A stretch of DNA of 64,000 nucleotides, taken from DASRHT01 sp035650355 (GTDB lineage: Bacteria; Chloroflexota; Ktedonobacteria; Ktedonobacterales; Ktedonobacteraceae). Positions 44,322 through 53,757 of this stretch are shown piece after piece. The stretch lies in the NCBI GenBank assembly GCA_035650355.1, contig DASRHT010000007.1, positions 1 to 64,000 on the forward strand, given 5' to 3'. The position numbers were made by a program, and so were the translations under genes. The notes beneath the pieces are model-generated. The model ran no database searches, had not been told where the DNA came from, and was given only the letters and a program-made list of their open reading frames with translations. How positions within the stretch are numbered: position 1 is the stretch's first letter; every line of letters starts with the position of its first letter.

Positions 44322-44397
44322 CAGGGCTTTTCCGTTTTCGTCATGCTCACAGGACGAAGTCCTGCTCGCAAGAGGAGAGGAACACGGAAAAGCCCTG
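44322..44397. mobile_element. MITE-like element A with target duplication
   Basis: Terminal inverted repeats CAGGGCTTTTCCGT (44322-44335) and ACGGAAAAGCCCTG (44384-44397). Left flank CGTTTAGT (44313-44320, then T) and right flank CGTTTAGT (44398-44405) match. 76 bp, no coding capacity. The same ends are found at 49357-49481. Confidence 0.8.
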
Positions 44398-44405
44398 CGT
44401 TTAGT

Positions 44406-44570
44406 CAGGGCTGTTGCAACGTTGGGAATACCGTCTGCCAAGCGGGGGTCAAGGGGGCGGCAGCCTCCTTGCGGGGCGCGGGGTACGTCGCGATCTAGCG
44501 AATTGTCCCCGCTCATTCTTCTCCCCCCCTCGCCCCGAAGGGGGCAAAAAGAAGAAGTAAATAGCCCTGG
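44406..44570. mobile_element. MITE-like element B next to element A
   Basis: Begins CAGGGCT (44406-44412) and ends AGCCCTG (44563-44569). CGTTTAGT lies on both sides (44398-44405 and 44571-44578). It contains a segment related to positions 53-85 of the window (44482-44510, inverted). Probably a second insertion into the same target. Confidence 0.65.
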
Positions 44571-44802
44571 CGTTTAGTTTGATCGGCTTGTGCGGGGAGC
44601 TAAAAGAGGCTACAATAGGAAAAGAGATAGAAGAAAAACATCATGATCCTATTGTCAACGTCAAAACCAGTGATGGCTTAATCTTGCATGGCCTTCTTAA
44701 ATTGAACGACAAGCCCTGCTGTAGCATATAATAGCTTTAACCCGAAACAGGCATTCGTTGAATCTTCCAGAACAACTGTAGTTTCAAGGGGGAAAGCTTA
44801 TA

Positions 44803-46383
44803 ATGGAACTTATCAATCGTTCTGCCAGGGAACTGGCCGCTATGATCGCCCACGGTGATATCACTTCCACAGAGGCGGTCGAAGCCCACATCGAGCAAAT
44901 TGAGCGCGTCAATCCCACACTGAACGCGGTGGTGGTCAAACGCTACGAGGCCGCGCGAGCAGAGGCGCGCAAGGCAGATGAAGAGCGGGCAAAAGGCGAC
45001 ATCTCCGGTCCCTTGCATGGAGTACCCATTACCATCAAGGAGTGTCTGGAGCTGGAAGGCACGCCCGCAACCTTCGGCATCCCCTCACGCGCCACGCTGC
45101 TTTCTACTGAAGATGATCTCTATGTGGCACGTATGCGGCAAGCGGGCGCAATCATCCTCGGCAAAACGAACGTCTCGCAGCTTCTGCTTTTCGCGGAAAG
45201 CGATAACCCGATCTATGGTCGCACCAACAATCCCTGGAATTTGGAACGGACTTCCGGGGGCAGCAGCGGCGGGCAGGCAGCGATCATTGCGGCAGGCGGC
45301 TCGCCAATGGGATTGGGAACCGATATCGGCGGCAGCATCCGTTTTCCGGCTACCTTCTGCGGCATCGCGGGCATCAAGCCGACCAGCGGGCGCACGCCGG
45401 ATGCCGGTCGCTATAGCTCCCCCATCGGGCAGCGCGCAATTGTCAGTCAGGTGGGAGTGCTGGCCCGTTACGTTGACGATGTCGCACTCGGTCTGGAGGT
45501 GATCAACGGTGGCCGCAATCCCACAACCGAACCGCCGATGCCGCTGGGCGATCCTGCTTCTGTAAACATTTCGCAACTGCGCATCGCCTACTATATCGAT
45601 GATGGCACATTAACGCCCGCTCCCGCTGTACGCCGCGCAGTGCTGCAAACCGCAGATATTTTACGCCGATCCGGCGCTCAGGTGAGCGAATGGGTACCTC
45701 CTGATGTTCACGAGGCGGTCGGGATTTTTTATGGAGTCTTGAGCGCGGATGGCGCGAGAGGAGTTAATAAGGTGCTTGGGCGCGATAAACGAGATCCGCG
45801 CATCGCTACCCTGGCAATGCTTGCTCAACGCTCACGACCAACCCTCTCCATCCTCGGCGCGATGCTCCAACTGCTGGGCCAGCACGGCACAGCGCGCATT
45901 CTCCAACACTTCGGGTACCGCGATACCCAGCATTACTGGCAGCTTATCGAGGCGCAGATGGCGTACCAGCGCCGCTTTAAAAAAGCTCTTGACCAGGCAG
46001 ATGGCGGCCCATTCGACATTATCCTTTGCTCTGCCTGCTCGCTTCCGGCGTTTACGCACGGCAGCACGCGCGATCTTAGCACGGCAGGCGGCTATACCGT
46101 GCTCTACAACGTCGTCGGCTATCCTACCGGCGTTGTTCCCGTCACCCGCGTTCAAGCTGATGAGGAGATGGAACGCCAGCCGAGCAGAGATATCATCGAG
46201 CAGACTGCGCGCAAGGTTGAGCTGGGCAGTGCGGGCTTGCCTATCGGCGTACAGGTTGTAGCTCGTCCCTGGCGCGAGCATCAGGCGCTGGCTGTCATGA
46301 CAGCAATTGAGCAGGTTGTTCGTACCCACGATGATTATCCCAGGCTCGCAACTCTCCCAACTCTTGCAGAAGCAAAAAGCTGA
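44803..46383 (+). CDS. Amidase
   Basis: A 526-aa amidase-signature enzyme. The Ser-cisSer-Lys triad is visible: Lys in ITIKECLELEG, the cis-Ser in TSGGSSGGQAA and the nucleophilic Ser in TDIGGSIRFPA. The family hydrolyses amides, including fatty acid amides, allophanate or Glu-tRNA-Gln intermediate. It lacks linkage to gatB/gatC, so GatA is less likely. AAGGGGGAAAG lies before the ATG. Transcribed alone. Confidence 0.88.
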   Translation: MELINRSARELAAMIAHGDITSTEAVEAHIEQIERVNPTLNAVVVKRYEAARAEARKADEERAKGDISGPLHGVPITIKECLELEGTPATFGIPSRATLLSTEDDLYVARMRQAGAIILGKTNVSQLLLFAESDNPIYGRTNNPWNLERTSGGSSGGQAAIIAAGGSPMGLGTDIGGSIRFPATFCGIAGIKPTSGRTPDAGRYSSPIGQRAIVSQVGVLARYVDDVALGLEVINGGRNPTTEPPMPLGDPASVNISQLRIAYYIDDGTLTPAPAVRRAVLQTADILRRSGAQVSEWVPPDVHEAVGIFYGVLSADGARGVNKVLGRDKRDPRIATLAMLAQRSRPTLSILGAMLQLLGQHGTARILQHFGYRDTQHYWQLIEAQMAYQRRFKKALDQADGGPFDIILCSACSLPAFTHGSTRDLSTAGGYTVLYNVVGYPTGVVPVTRVQADEEMERQPSRDIIEQTARKVELGSAGLPIGVQVVARPWREHQALAVMTAIEQVVRTHDDYPRLATLPTLAEAKS

Positions 46384-46409
46384 TAGCCAGAGGCTTGGTA
46401 TAGCAGGTG

Positions 46410-47375
46410 TTAATGCTCTTTGACAAAATACTGTGGAATGCCCCGTAGAGAGCTGCCGGCCGCAATATATCCAACAACTTCATACCCGCGTCCCGGTCGC
46501 TCTTTTTCAGGAAGATCGGTCAGCCATTGCCATCGGGCTTCTTCCACCACGGTGAAGGTTTCAGCAACCAGATCGAAGAAGGCGTACGGCACCAGCGGAA
46601 TGCCGCGTGTATGCTTTGCATCGTGATCGGTACCATAGACGTTAAAGGCGAAGCCGCGCACATCACTGAGCAGCACAATAACGCCATCAAGATCAAGCAG
46701 GGTACGCAGCAGGTGCAGATGGGCTTTGATGATACGGGTACGGAACGCCTGAGCTGCATCCTGATAACGTCGATGGCGCTCCTGCTCTCCCTGCAACGCG
46801 GGAGCAACCTGCTGTACCATATCGAGCAGGTCAAGAATGGGATAGCTGAAAAGCTGCGAGACGAGCAGCGAACTAATAACCAGACCAGCCTCGCCGGGAA
46901 AAAGATGCTGAATCTGCGGCGGGTCTGGAACGAAGCAACCTTCCAGGCATTGAGCGATGGCATCAAAAAAAGTTTGCGCACCAGCAACGGCGAGCTTATG
47001 CCAGTCCTGTTGCCTGACGAGCTGATTGAGATGGGAGCTAACGCCACCGCTCAGATCGGCTTGAACGAGGCGAACGCGTTTGCGCAGTGCTGGCGACGGC
47101 AGTTCGTCCCGTCCTTGCTGCAACGCGCTCTGATCGAGATCGGCCAGGACTACTTCATCGGAGGCGCGGGCCAGTTCAGCCAGAGGAATCTCGGTGCAGG
47201 CGCCTGCACCCAGCACCAGCGTGCAGCGCGACGTTGCCAGCCCACGCTGCCGCAATGCCTGTAACATCAACGTCGAGCACTGCTGTAAATGCTGGGGAGT
47301 GTGCTGGCGCAGCCACTCGCGTCGGCGCGCTCCTTGCGTCTGGCTATTGCTGTAAGACAGGGTATTGATGCGCAC
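46410..47375 (-). CDS. Putative SAM-dependent methyltransferase
   Basis: A 321-aa protein. Motif I, CTLVLGAGACTEIPLAELA (about residues 51-69), and the following acidic VLADLD fit a Rossmann methyltransferase. Beyond that I do not recognise a family, and the catalytic centre cannot be named. The middle is rich in Leu/Gln. Its stop is 26 bp from the convergent amidase gene. It lies 5 bp downstream of the enoyl-CoA hydratase gene, and both are read on the minus strand. Confidence 0.6.
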   Translation of the reverse strand: MRINTLSYSNSQTQGARRREWLRQHTPQHLQQCSTLMLQALRQRGLATSRCTLVLGAGACTEIPLAELARASDEVVLADLDQSALQQGRDELPSPALRKRVRLVQADLSGGVSSHLNQLVRQQDWHKLAVAGAQTFFDAIAQCLEGCFVPDPPQIQHLFPGEAGLVISSLLVSQLFSYPILDLLDMVQQVAPALQGEQERHRRYQDAAQAFRTRIIKAHLHLLRTLLDLDGVIVLLSDVRGFAFNVYGTDHDAKHTRGIPLVPYAFFDLVAETFTVVEEARWQWLTDLPEKERPGRGYEVVGYIAAGSSLRGIPQYFVKEH

Positions 47376-47380
47376 AACAA

Positions 47381-48181
47381 CTACTTACCGGTAAATTTGG
47401 GAGCACGCTTCTGCAAAAAGGCTTCCACCCCGGCTCTGTGGTCGGCGGTCATAATCGCCTGGTCTTGCATCTTGCCCTCCAACGTCAGGGCCGCAGGCAA
47501 ATCGCAGTCGAGAGCCGTATACATCAGCTCTTTGATCAAGCCATAGGAGCGCGTCGGCCCATTTGCCAGGCGGCGCGCGAAATCCATCGTCGCAGTTTCA
47601 AACTCGGCCAATGGCACGCACTTGTTAGCCAGGCCGATGCGCTCAGCTTCCGGCCCGCTCACCTCGTCGGCCAGCATTGCCAGTTCCATTGCCTTGCCCA
47701 ATCCCACCAGCCGGGGCAAGAAATAGCCGCCGCCGCCATCGGGCACCAGCCCGATGCGGGCAAAGGCTTGAATAAAGCGAGCGTTGTCAGCGGCGATACG
47801 CATGTCACAGGCCAGTGCAATATTACACGAAATACCGGCTGCCGCGCCGTGAACAGCCGCAATCACAGGCTTTGGCATGCCGTGAAGCGCATAAACGAGG
47901 CGATGATACTTCTTCAGGTGTTCGCTTACCGCGCCGCCATGCCCATTGCTGGCATCTCTGTGCGCAAAACTGGAGAGATCCTGTCCGGCACCAAAGGCCC
48001 TACCCGCGCCGGTCAGGACCACGCAGCGCACAGTCTCGTCGCTGGCAGCAGCCTCAGCAACCTCCGTCAGTTCATCCAGCATGAGATCGTTAAACGCGTT
48101 CAACACCTCTGGCCGATTCATCGTCATTGTCAGCACGCCATCTTCCTGCCGCACGAGCAGGTGCTTATAGTCGGTTCGCAT
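47381..48181 (-). CDS. Enoyl-CoA hydratase/isomerase family protein
   Basis: A 266-aa crotonase-fold enzyme. GRAFGAGQDLSSF forms the oxyanion-hole loop, and IALACDMRIAADNARF and IGLVPDGGG follow. The second catalytic Glu of classic hydratases is Asp in VPDGGG, so a PaaG-like isomerase or other activity is possible. ATG at 48181 is preferred (AGAGGAG nearby); earlier frame is repeat-like. Directly followed, after 5 bp, by the methyltransferase gene. Confidence 0.86.
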   Translation of the reverse strand: MRTDYKHLLVRQEDGVLTMTMNRPEVLNAFNDLMLDELTEVAEAAASDETVRCVVLTGAGRAFGAGQDLSSFAHRDASNGHGGAVSEHLKKYHRLVYALHGMPKPVIAAVHGAAAGISCNIALACDMRIAADNARFIQAFARIGLVPDGGGGYFLPRLVGLGKAMELAMLADEVSGPEAERIGLANKCVPLAEFETATMDFARRLANGPTRSYGLIKELMYTALDCDLPAALTLEGKMQDQAIMTADHRAGVEAFLQKRAPKFTGK

Positions 48182-48194
48182 CGGGTACTCCTCT

Positions 48195-48285
48195 TTCTGT
48201 AGGGGCTGTGCCTTCTGCCTGCCCCCACCTGATTTCATGTTCCCATAGGGGCTGTGCCTTGCGCCTGCCCGGCGCCCCTACCTGA
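48195..48285. repeat. Two GGGGCTGTGCCTT repeats
   Basis: The unit TAGGGGCTGTGCCTT-CTGCCTGCCC / TAGGGGCTGTGCCTT-GCGCCTGCCC occurs twice about 50 bp apart, between holB and the hydratase gene. Same GC-palindrome family as the other intergenic repeats. Confidence 0.6.
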
Positions 48286-49303
48286 TTGTAGGCAGGTCGA
48301 GCATTAACACTTCGAGCGCAACACGTACATTTACATTTTGCTCTATAGACGTTCGGGTGCGCAAGATGGCATGCACCATCCGTTCGGCTTCTGCTGGGCC
48401 AATCTTTGTGGCATGCTTTTTTAAGACATCCAGCATATCCACATTGGCGATCAGGTCAGAGCAGCCATTGGCGATCAGGACAATGTCACGCCACCATAAT
48501 AGCCATAGTTCAAGCAAAGCATCTGCCTTGTCGGAGTCCGCACTGAGTCGCTGTGCGACCTCGAATCGCTGCACCCGGCTCATCGTGGGGCAATTCGCCA
48601 GCAATTCTAACTGCTCCTTGCGTTCAGCCAACAACTCCTCATTTTCTGCCGCCTGCACAGCCCAGCCCATCCGGCCAGCCGCCAGCGCAGCAATCAGCTC
48701 GGCCTCTCGCGATTTGACATCCCAACGTTGCTCTAAAGCCTGCTTGATTTGTGCGATGGTTAGCAATTGCATCGGGATTTGCTGCACGCGAGAGAGAATA
48801 GTGGGCAGGAGCAGCCCGGCGTCAGGAACTGTGAGGAGCAGCACTACATCCGGCTCTGGCTCTTCCAGCGTTTTTAGCAGGCAATTGGCCGCTTGTAGAT
48901 TCATTTCGTGCGCATTCTCAATAATGAAAATATTGCGCCGCCCTTCTAACGTGCGGCGGGCCGACGCATTTTGCAGGTCTCGCACCTGTTCAATCAGAAT
49001 AAATTGCTTGTCGGCGGTCTTCTTAATCACATGTAAATCGGGATGGTTCCCATGCAACGCTTTGCGACATGAAAGACAAACATTGCAGGGATCAGTGGGA
49101 GCCACCAGGGGATCGGCTCCGTCGGTACAGAGCAAGGTCTGTGCAAAGCGTTGGGCTAACAGGCTCTTGCCGATACGCTGCGGCCCAACGAACAGATAAG
49201 CGTGCCGCACCTGTTGAGCTGCAATCGTCCGACGCAGAATATCTATAGAATGCTCATGACCGACAATATTCCAGTTTTGCGCTTGTATTTGATGAACTGC
49301 CAT
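48278..49303 (-). CDS. holB: DNA polymerase III delta' subunit
   Basis: A 341-aa clamp-loader ATPase-like subunit. Walker A reads GPQRIGKS (about residue 40), a zinc module CNVCLSCRKAL follows, and sensor-region LLTVPDAGLLLPTILSRVQQIP is typical. Delta' is the stationary arm of the clamp loader, together with DnaX and delta. Bacterial delta' often loses Walker A; here the loop looks intact. No strong ribosome site is visible before the ATG at 49303. Confidence 0.9.
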   Translation of the reverse strand: MAVHQIQAQNWNIVGHEHSIDILRRTIAAQQVRHAYLFVGPQRIGKSLLAQRFAQTLLCTDGADPLVAPTDPCNVCLSCRKALHGNHPDLHVIKKTADKQFILIEQVRDLQNASARRTLEGRRNIFIIENAHEMNLQAANCLLKTLEEPEPDVVLLLTVPDAGLLLPTILSRVQQIPMQLLTIAQIKQALEQRWDVKSREAELIAALAAGRMGWAVQAAENEELLAERKEQLELLANCPTMSRVQRFEVAQRLSADSDKADALLELWLLWWRDIVLIANGCSDLIANVDMLDVLKKHATKIGPAEAERMVHAILRTRTSIEQNVNVRVALEVLMLDLPTIR

Positions 49304-49356
49304 GCCATCATGGTAGCAGAAACGTCATGCAATAGCAAGACACAGGCTGTGCTTAG

Positions 49357-49481
49357 CAGGGCTTTTCCGTTGTCCTCTCCTCTGACTCCTGCTGCCGGGG
49401 TTCGCGCCCCGTTCGGGGCACCTCTCTCCCCTTGCGAGCAGGGCTTCGCCCTGCGAGCATGACGAAAACGGAAAAGCCCTG
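49357..49481. mobile_element. MITE-like element C with 10-bp target duplication
   Basis: Terminal repeats CAGGGCTTTTCCGT (49357-49370) and ACGGAAAAGCCCTG (49468-49481). The 10-bp flank CTGTGCTTAG is present at 49347-49356 and 49482-49491, a clear target-site duplication. 125 bp without coding capacity. Confidence 0.85.
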
Positions 49482-49572
49482 CTGTGCTTAGAAAGAGGCA
49501 TTTCCGCCATTGGTAGTATAAAAAGGCCGGCGCGTGCTTATCCTGGAAAAGAAATGTGTTATACTATGGTTC

Positions 49573-50769
49573 ATGGGAAAACGTTTCAGCTATCTCAGCC
49601 ATTTGACTTGTAGCGTCTGCCATCATGATTACGAGGCAGACCGGGTGCAGACCATCAGCCCCTGCTGCTCCAGACCATTGCTGGCCCAATATGATCTTAA
49701 TACGCTGGCTCATGAGCTAACAAAGGAGGAGCTAGCCGGGCGCGAGGCAACAATGTGGCGCTATCACGAGCTTCTGCCAGTGCGAGAGCAAGCGCATATC
49801 CAGGGACTCGGTGAGGGCATGACTCCCCTGCTGCCAGCTCCACGACTGGCGCCGGCAGGTATGGAACGCGAATCGCACCTGTTGATCAAAGATGAAGGAC
49901 AGAATCCCACCGGGAGCTTCAAAGCCCGTGGCATGGCAGCCGCGGTATCACGCGCGGTTGAGCTGGGCGTGCGGGGGCTGGCTACGCCAACGGCAGGCAA
50001 TGCAGGAGCGGCTATGGCGGCTTATGCGGCGCGGGCGGGTCTCCCCGCTTATGTGGTCGCACCTGAAGACGCGCCCAGAGCCTGCATCGAACAGGCACGC
50101 CTCTATGGAGCGGAGGTGGAGTTGATCAAAGGGCTGATCAGTGACGCCGGTCGCGTCGCCACAGAAGTCGTGAACCAGCGCGACTGGTTCAATGTAGCCA
50201 CATTACGAGAACCTTATCGGGCCGAGGGGAAGAAGACGATGGGGCTGGAACTGGCTGAACAATTGGGCTGGCGTCTCCCTGATGCCATCATCTACCCTGC
50301 TGGTGGGGGGACGGGCGTCGTAGGAATGTGGAAAGCGTTTGCCGAATTACGACGGTTGGGCTGGCTCCATGACTCACGCCTGCCGAAAATGATCCTTGTC
50401 CAGGCAGAGGGTTGCGCGCCCCTGGTACGAGCCTTTCAGGAGGGCAAAATAGAGGCAGAAGAGTGGGCGTCTGACCAGGCTCACACGCAGGCGGCTGGAC
50501 TACGCGTACCGTCGGCCATTGGAGACCGGCTTATACTACAAGCAGTACGTGACAGTGATGGGACAGCACTGAGCGTGAGCGACGCAACGATGCAAGAGAT
50601 GGTGCGATACGCGGCCAGGCGCGAAGGCATGTCAATTGCCCTCGAAGCTGCCGCAACCATCGCAGCATATCATCAGTTGCTGGCAACCCGCTTTTTACAG
50701 CCAGGCGACGAAGTGGTGGCGTTTTTTACCGGAAGTGGTTTGCCGGACATTCTGTCCAATGTTGGCTAG
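49573..50769 (+). CDS. thrC: Threonine synthase
   Basis: A 398-aa PLP enzyme of fold type II. An N-terminal zinc-ribbon-like segment has C-x2-C and CC (CSVCHHDY...CCSRP). The PLP lysine is in NPTGSFKARG. It makes threonine from O-phosphohomoserine. The ATG at 49573 starts the homologous part; the longer frame from 49534 has no ribosome site. Other PLP lyases of this fold have similar motifs, but the zinc-ribbon supports threonine synthase. Confidence 0.85.
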   Translation: MGKRFSYLSHLTCSVCHHDYEADRVQTISPCCSRPLLAQYDLNTLAHELTKEELAGREATMWRYHELLPVREQAHIQGLGEGMTPLLPAPRLAPAGMERESHLLIKDEGQNPTGSFKARGMAAAVSRAVELGVRGLATPTAGNAGAAMAAYAARAGLPAYVVAPEDAPRACIEQARLYGAEVELIKGLISDAGRVATEVVNQRDWFNVATLREPYRAEGKKTMGLELAEQLGWRLPDAIIYPAGGGTGVVGMWKAFAELRRLGWLHDSRLPKMILVQAEGCAPLVRAFQEGKIEAEEWASDQAHTQAAGLRVPSAIGDRLILQAVRDSDGTALSVSDATMQEMVRYAARREGMSIALEAAATIAAYHQLLATRFLQPGDEVVAFFTGSGLPDILSNVG

Positions 50770-50872
50770 CTCACAGTATCTTACAGATAAATGTGCTATG
50801 CTACTAGTATATTGAAAAGTTTCATGGATATCTTTATAAATTGCTGTTTTTTTTGCAGGGCTGATGTAACCG

Positions 50873-51700
50873 ATGGATACTTCTATCCGTTTCTACAATG
50901 CGAATAACAAATTCTGTTCATCGGTGGATGAAGAGCGCCAGGATTATGGCCGTTCCACTATTCCAATGCCGACGAGTGAGGAGGAAAGTGTAGCAACAGA
51001 ACAGCAAACAGTTGAGGAGCCAGTAGAAGCAGCAAGCCCCTCCCAACCTGTCGCTACACAACAGGAGCAGGTAGATATAGCGGACTTTGAGGCGATCTTC
51101 CTTCGCTTTCAGGTCCCGATCACCAACTTTATCTATCATCTCATCGGCAACCGTGAACAGGCATATGATCTCGCACAAGACGTATTTGTCAAAGCATATA
51201 AAGCATTGCTGGGAGGCACCGTCGTCCAGCCCGGGGCATTGTCGGCATGGCTCTATCGCATAGCCGCCAATACAACCACGGACAGCCTGCGAAGGCGACG
51301 TTTGATCTCCTGGCTGCCGCTCTCTATGTTTAACGAAGATAGAGGGATTGGCGCGGGCGTCGTTTCGGACGCTGGCGGCGCTTCCTCAGAGAGCTTCAAC
51401 GGTTCTAGCGAGGAACATAGTGGTGAAGCTCGTACTTCGGTAAGCACGATGTATGAGCGTGGCGGCTATGACGGTGGGCGCTTCGAAACACGGGTGGCAG
51501 ATCGCGAAATCGTCGAGCATGTATTTAAGCAGCTCCCTCCCAAATATGCGGTATGCTTGTGGCTATACGAAAATGATGGGCTTTCTTGCGCCGAAATTGC
51601 GAACATTCTCAAGATCAGTCCGTCAGCAGTCAAAATGCGCTTGATGCGAGCTCGGGAACGGTTTATTGGACTGTATCAAAAAGAGGTCGGTGAAGATTGA
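50873..51700 (+). CDS. ECF-type RNA polymerase sigma factor
   Basis: A 275-aa sigma factor. A poorly conserved N-terminal stretch (about 65 residues) precedes region 2 (FIYHLIGNREQAYDLAQDVFVKAY, ALSAWLYRIAANTTTDSLRRRRL) and region 4 (LPPKYAVCLWLYENDGLSCAEIANILKISPSAVKMRLMRAR). Between them lies a Gly/Ser-rich 60-residue linker. Its stop overlaps the anti-sigma start (TTGA), the standard layout for a sigma/anti-sigma operon. Closely related to the factor at 62994. Confidence 0.9.
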   Translation: MDTSIRFYNANNKFCSSVDEERQDYGRSTIPMPTSEEESVATEQQTVEEPVEAASPSQPVATQQEQVDIADFEAIFLRFQVPITNFIYHLIGNREQAYDLAQDVFVKAYKALLGGTVVQPGALSAWLYRIAANTTTDSLRRRRLISWLPLSMFNEDRGIGAGVVSDAGGASSESFNGSSEEHSGEARTSVSTMYERGGYDGGRFETRVADREIVEHVFKQLPPKYAVCLWLYENDGLSCAEIANILKISPSAVKMRLMRARERFIGLYQKEVGED

Positions 51701-53490
51701 ACTGTAGCCAGGCACAAGCCATACTCGCCATATATCGTGAACTCAAGAGCGATCCTGTCAGCACTAAAGCATTACATGAGCATTTAGCCGGTTGTGACGC
51801 ATGCAGACAGGTGCAGACACAACAATCGTTTGTCGGAGAACGCATACGCTCATTACCGGCAATTGAGCCTTCTCCTGATGCTCATAGTAGACTTTTGCGG
51901 GCTCTTGCAACCGAACACTTAAACCACCTGCAACACAATCCATCCACCTCTCCGCCGCCTCCCGCTTTTCTCGCGCCTTATTTACAATCGGCGCAGCATG
52001 GCGTTCAGTCTGACCCTTTAATCGCTTTCTCTACCGCAGATACAGGTCCCCTCTCTATTATTCAGGCACCACGAAAGCGTCGGCCATCCCGGCAGATGAG
52101 CCATGCCGCTATTCTCGGTATAGCGGCGACCTTCCTCATGGTCCTGCTCATGGGCGGCCTGACCTCGCTCCTGCTGCTGGCTAACCGTGGCATACCCAAT
52201 CCTCCCAGTTCTGCCAGCGTTGCTACGTTCTCCCAGGTCGCAATGGCAAAATATACTACCGCGACCGCCTACACCCATGTCATGAGCGCAGCAGCGACCC
52301 GACACGCGATCTACTATACCGCTTACGGAGATGGGCAAACTGGCTGGATGCTGCAACGCCTGGATGCACAAACGAGGAAAAGCGTTCCGCTCTTAACTGC
52401 GGCCAGCGCCACTCCGCTGATCATATTGGGCAGCAGCGAAAGCTGGCTCACATGGCTCCAGATGGATGCGCCCAGCCCTTCCACCAACAAGCACCCGGCT
52501 GGCAATGCTCGTGCCTGGACCCTCCGTGTGCTTTCGCTCAATCCAGAACAAGCTTCTATAGCAGTTCCAATCACAATAGCGAAAGATACATTTGATCAGG
52601 GTACCGTTCCTGGCTGGGTCCATACGCCTATCCAGGGCATATGGTTTACCAACGACGGTCTGCTTGCCGCCATCATCGATAACAAGGGCAATGCCCATCT
52701 AATAAACTACAAGCTTACAGCAAATAACATTGCAGACGCTCAGCAGCTTGCTAGCAGCTCCAACGGGCATATCCTTACTTCGCCTACAGCGACCGGCGAC
52801 GGCACCAGCATTTACTGGTCAGAGGAATGGCAGGGCAACGATGGAGTGTTGCGCAGCAATATCTGGACTCAGCAAACGCAGACAACACCGCCGCCGCATC
52901 AGGGCCGCTGGCTGCCACACCCGATCATTTCGAACTACCTGTTCCGCTCGGATGGCATGTCGTTCCATCCCAACGTTGTTGGCGATATGCTTTTCTTGCT
53001 CAGCACGAACCCGGCTGAGAGCGCCAACGCGGACCAGGCTGCTGCAAGTGCAGCGTCAACAGTCACGCCCACGACTACGCCGGTGCCGTCAATTCAATCC
53101 AATCCTGCCACCATCGACCGTGTAGCCTTCTCGTTCTACCCTCCACAGATCGATGAGGCCATTCAGGGCATGCTTCTGACCTTTACGGTGGACGGGATTG
53201 CAGCCCTTCCAGGGCCACAGAATACGAACGGGCCGGTCTCGGCATTGCAAAGCGGCTCGCGTTTCCTGCTCTGGCAAAGCGCCACCAGAGGCTTCGAAAT
53301 GTACGATGTGGTCGCAAAATCGCCGGTATCGATTGGCGCGGGCGCCATTCCGCCGGACGCCAGTTTTGTGATGGTCAATGACGATACCGCCGTATGGGCC
53401 GGCTCCAGTGCTAGCACGCCCCCAGGCAGCACGACTACAACGCTCAGCATGTTTAGCTGGCCGATTGCCAGAGAACCGGCAGGAGCTTGA
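51697..53490 (+). CDS. Membrane anti-sigma factor with zinc-finger (zf-HC2) domain
   Basis: A 597-aa protein. Cytoplasmic residues 1-60 hold the HxxxCxxC anti-sigma zinc finger (LHEHLAGCDACRQV), then a disordered linker, and one transmembrane segment (about 140-165, GIAATFLMVLLMGGLTSLLLLA). The 430-residue outer part resembles repeated beta strands (SWLTWLQMD, GIWFTNDGLLAAI) and may sense an outside signal. The TTG start overlaps the sigma stop. When the signal comes, the sigma factor would be released. Confidence 0.82.
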   Translation: MNCSQAQAILAIYRELKSDPVSTKALHEHLAGCDACRQVQTQQSFVGERIRSLPAIEPSPDAHSRLLRALATEHLNHLQHNPSTSPPPPAFLAPYLQSAQHGVQSDPLIAFSTADTGPLSIIQAPRKRRPSRQMSHAAILGIAATFLMVLLMGGLTSLLLLANRGIPNPPSSASVATFSQVAMAKYTTATAYTHVMSAAATRHAIYYTAYGDGQTGWMLQRLDAQTRKSVPLLTAASATPLIILGSSESWLTWLQMDAPSPSTNKHPAGNARAWTLRVLSLNPEQASIAVPITIAKDTFDQGTVPGWVHTPIQGIWFTNDGLLAAIIDNKGNAHLINYKLTANNIADAQQLASSSNGHILTSPTATGDGTSIYWSEEWQGNDGVLRSNIWTQQTQTTPPPHQGRWLPHPIISNYLFRSDGMSFHPNVVGDMLFLLSTNPAESANADQAAASAASTVTPTTTPVPSIQSNPATIDRVAFSFYPPQIDEAIQGMLLTFTVDGIAALPGPQNTNGPVSALQSGSRFLLWQSATRGFEMYDVVAKSPVSIGAGAIPPDASFVMVNDDTAVWAGSSASTPPGSTTTTLSMFSWPIAREPAGA

Positions 53491-53501
53491 CGCTACGAGC
53501 G

Positions 53502-53549
53502 AGATAGCCGTCCCAGCGCAACTTTCGAGTTGCGCTGGGACGGCTATCT
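53502..53549. terminator. Perfect 22-bp hairpin terminator with TTCG loop
   Basis: Arms 53502-53523 and 53528-53549 are exact reverse complements around TTCG, starting AGATAGCCGTCCCAGC. A TT ATT run follows on the plus strand. It ends the sigma/anti-sigma operon. Confidence 0.85.
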
Positions 53550-53714
53550 TATTGGAGAAATTTTACGGGCCTTCCGTTTTCTTGCGTCGCTTCGTCCGAC
53601 CACGCCGCGAAGCAATGAATGCATTCAGGGCTGATCTCAAAAGCGGTAAAAGCGCCAGACTTCTCAGCACATGGTTATATTGTGATCTACCTGGCTTAGA
53701 ACGCAAGAGAATAC

Positions 53715-53757
53715 CTGAGGAGCAGAAAGATTAAATTCTGCTCCTCAGATATTTTTT
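53715..53757. terminator. Bidirectional terminator after anti-sigma / DUF1003
   Basis: CTGAGGAGCAGAA (53715-53727) and TTCTGCTCCTCAG (53736-53748) form a 13-bp stem, followed by ATATTTTTT. It serves the minus-strand DUF1003 gene ending at 53756 only marginally; it mainly stops plus-strand reads. Confidence 0.6.

Larger units (their letters stand above)
44195..44802. other. 608-bp intergenic region with terminator and two MITE-like elements
   Basis: Holds the argD terminator, MITE-like elements at 44322-44397 and 44406-44570 with three copies of the 8-bp target CGTTTAGT, then AT-rich sequence before the amidase. No gene seen. Confidence 0.7.
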
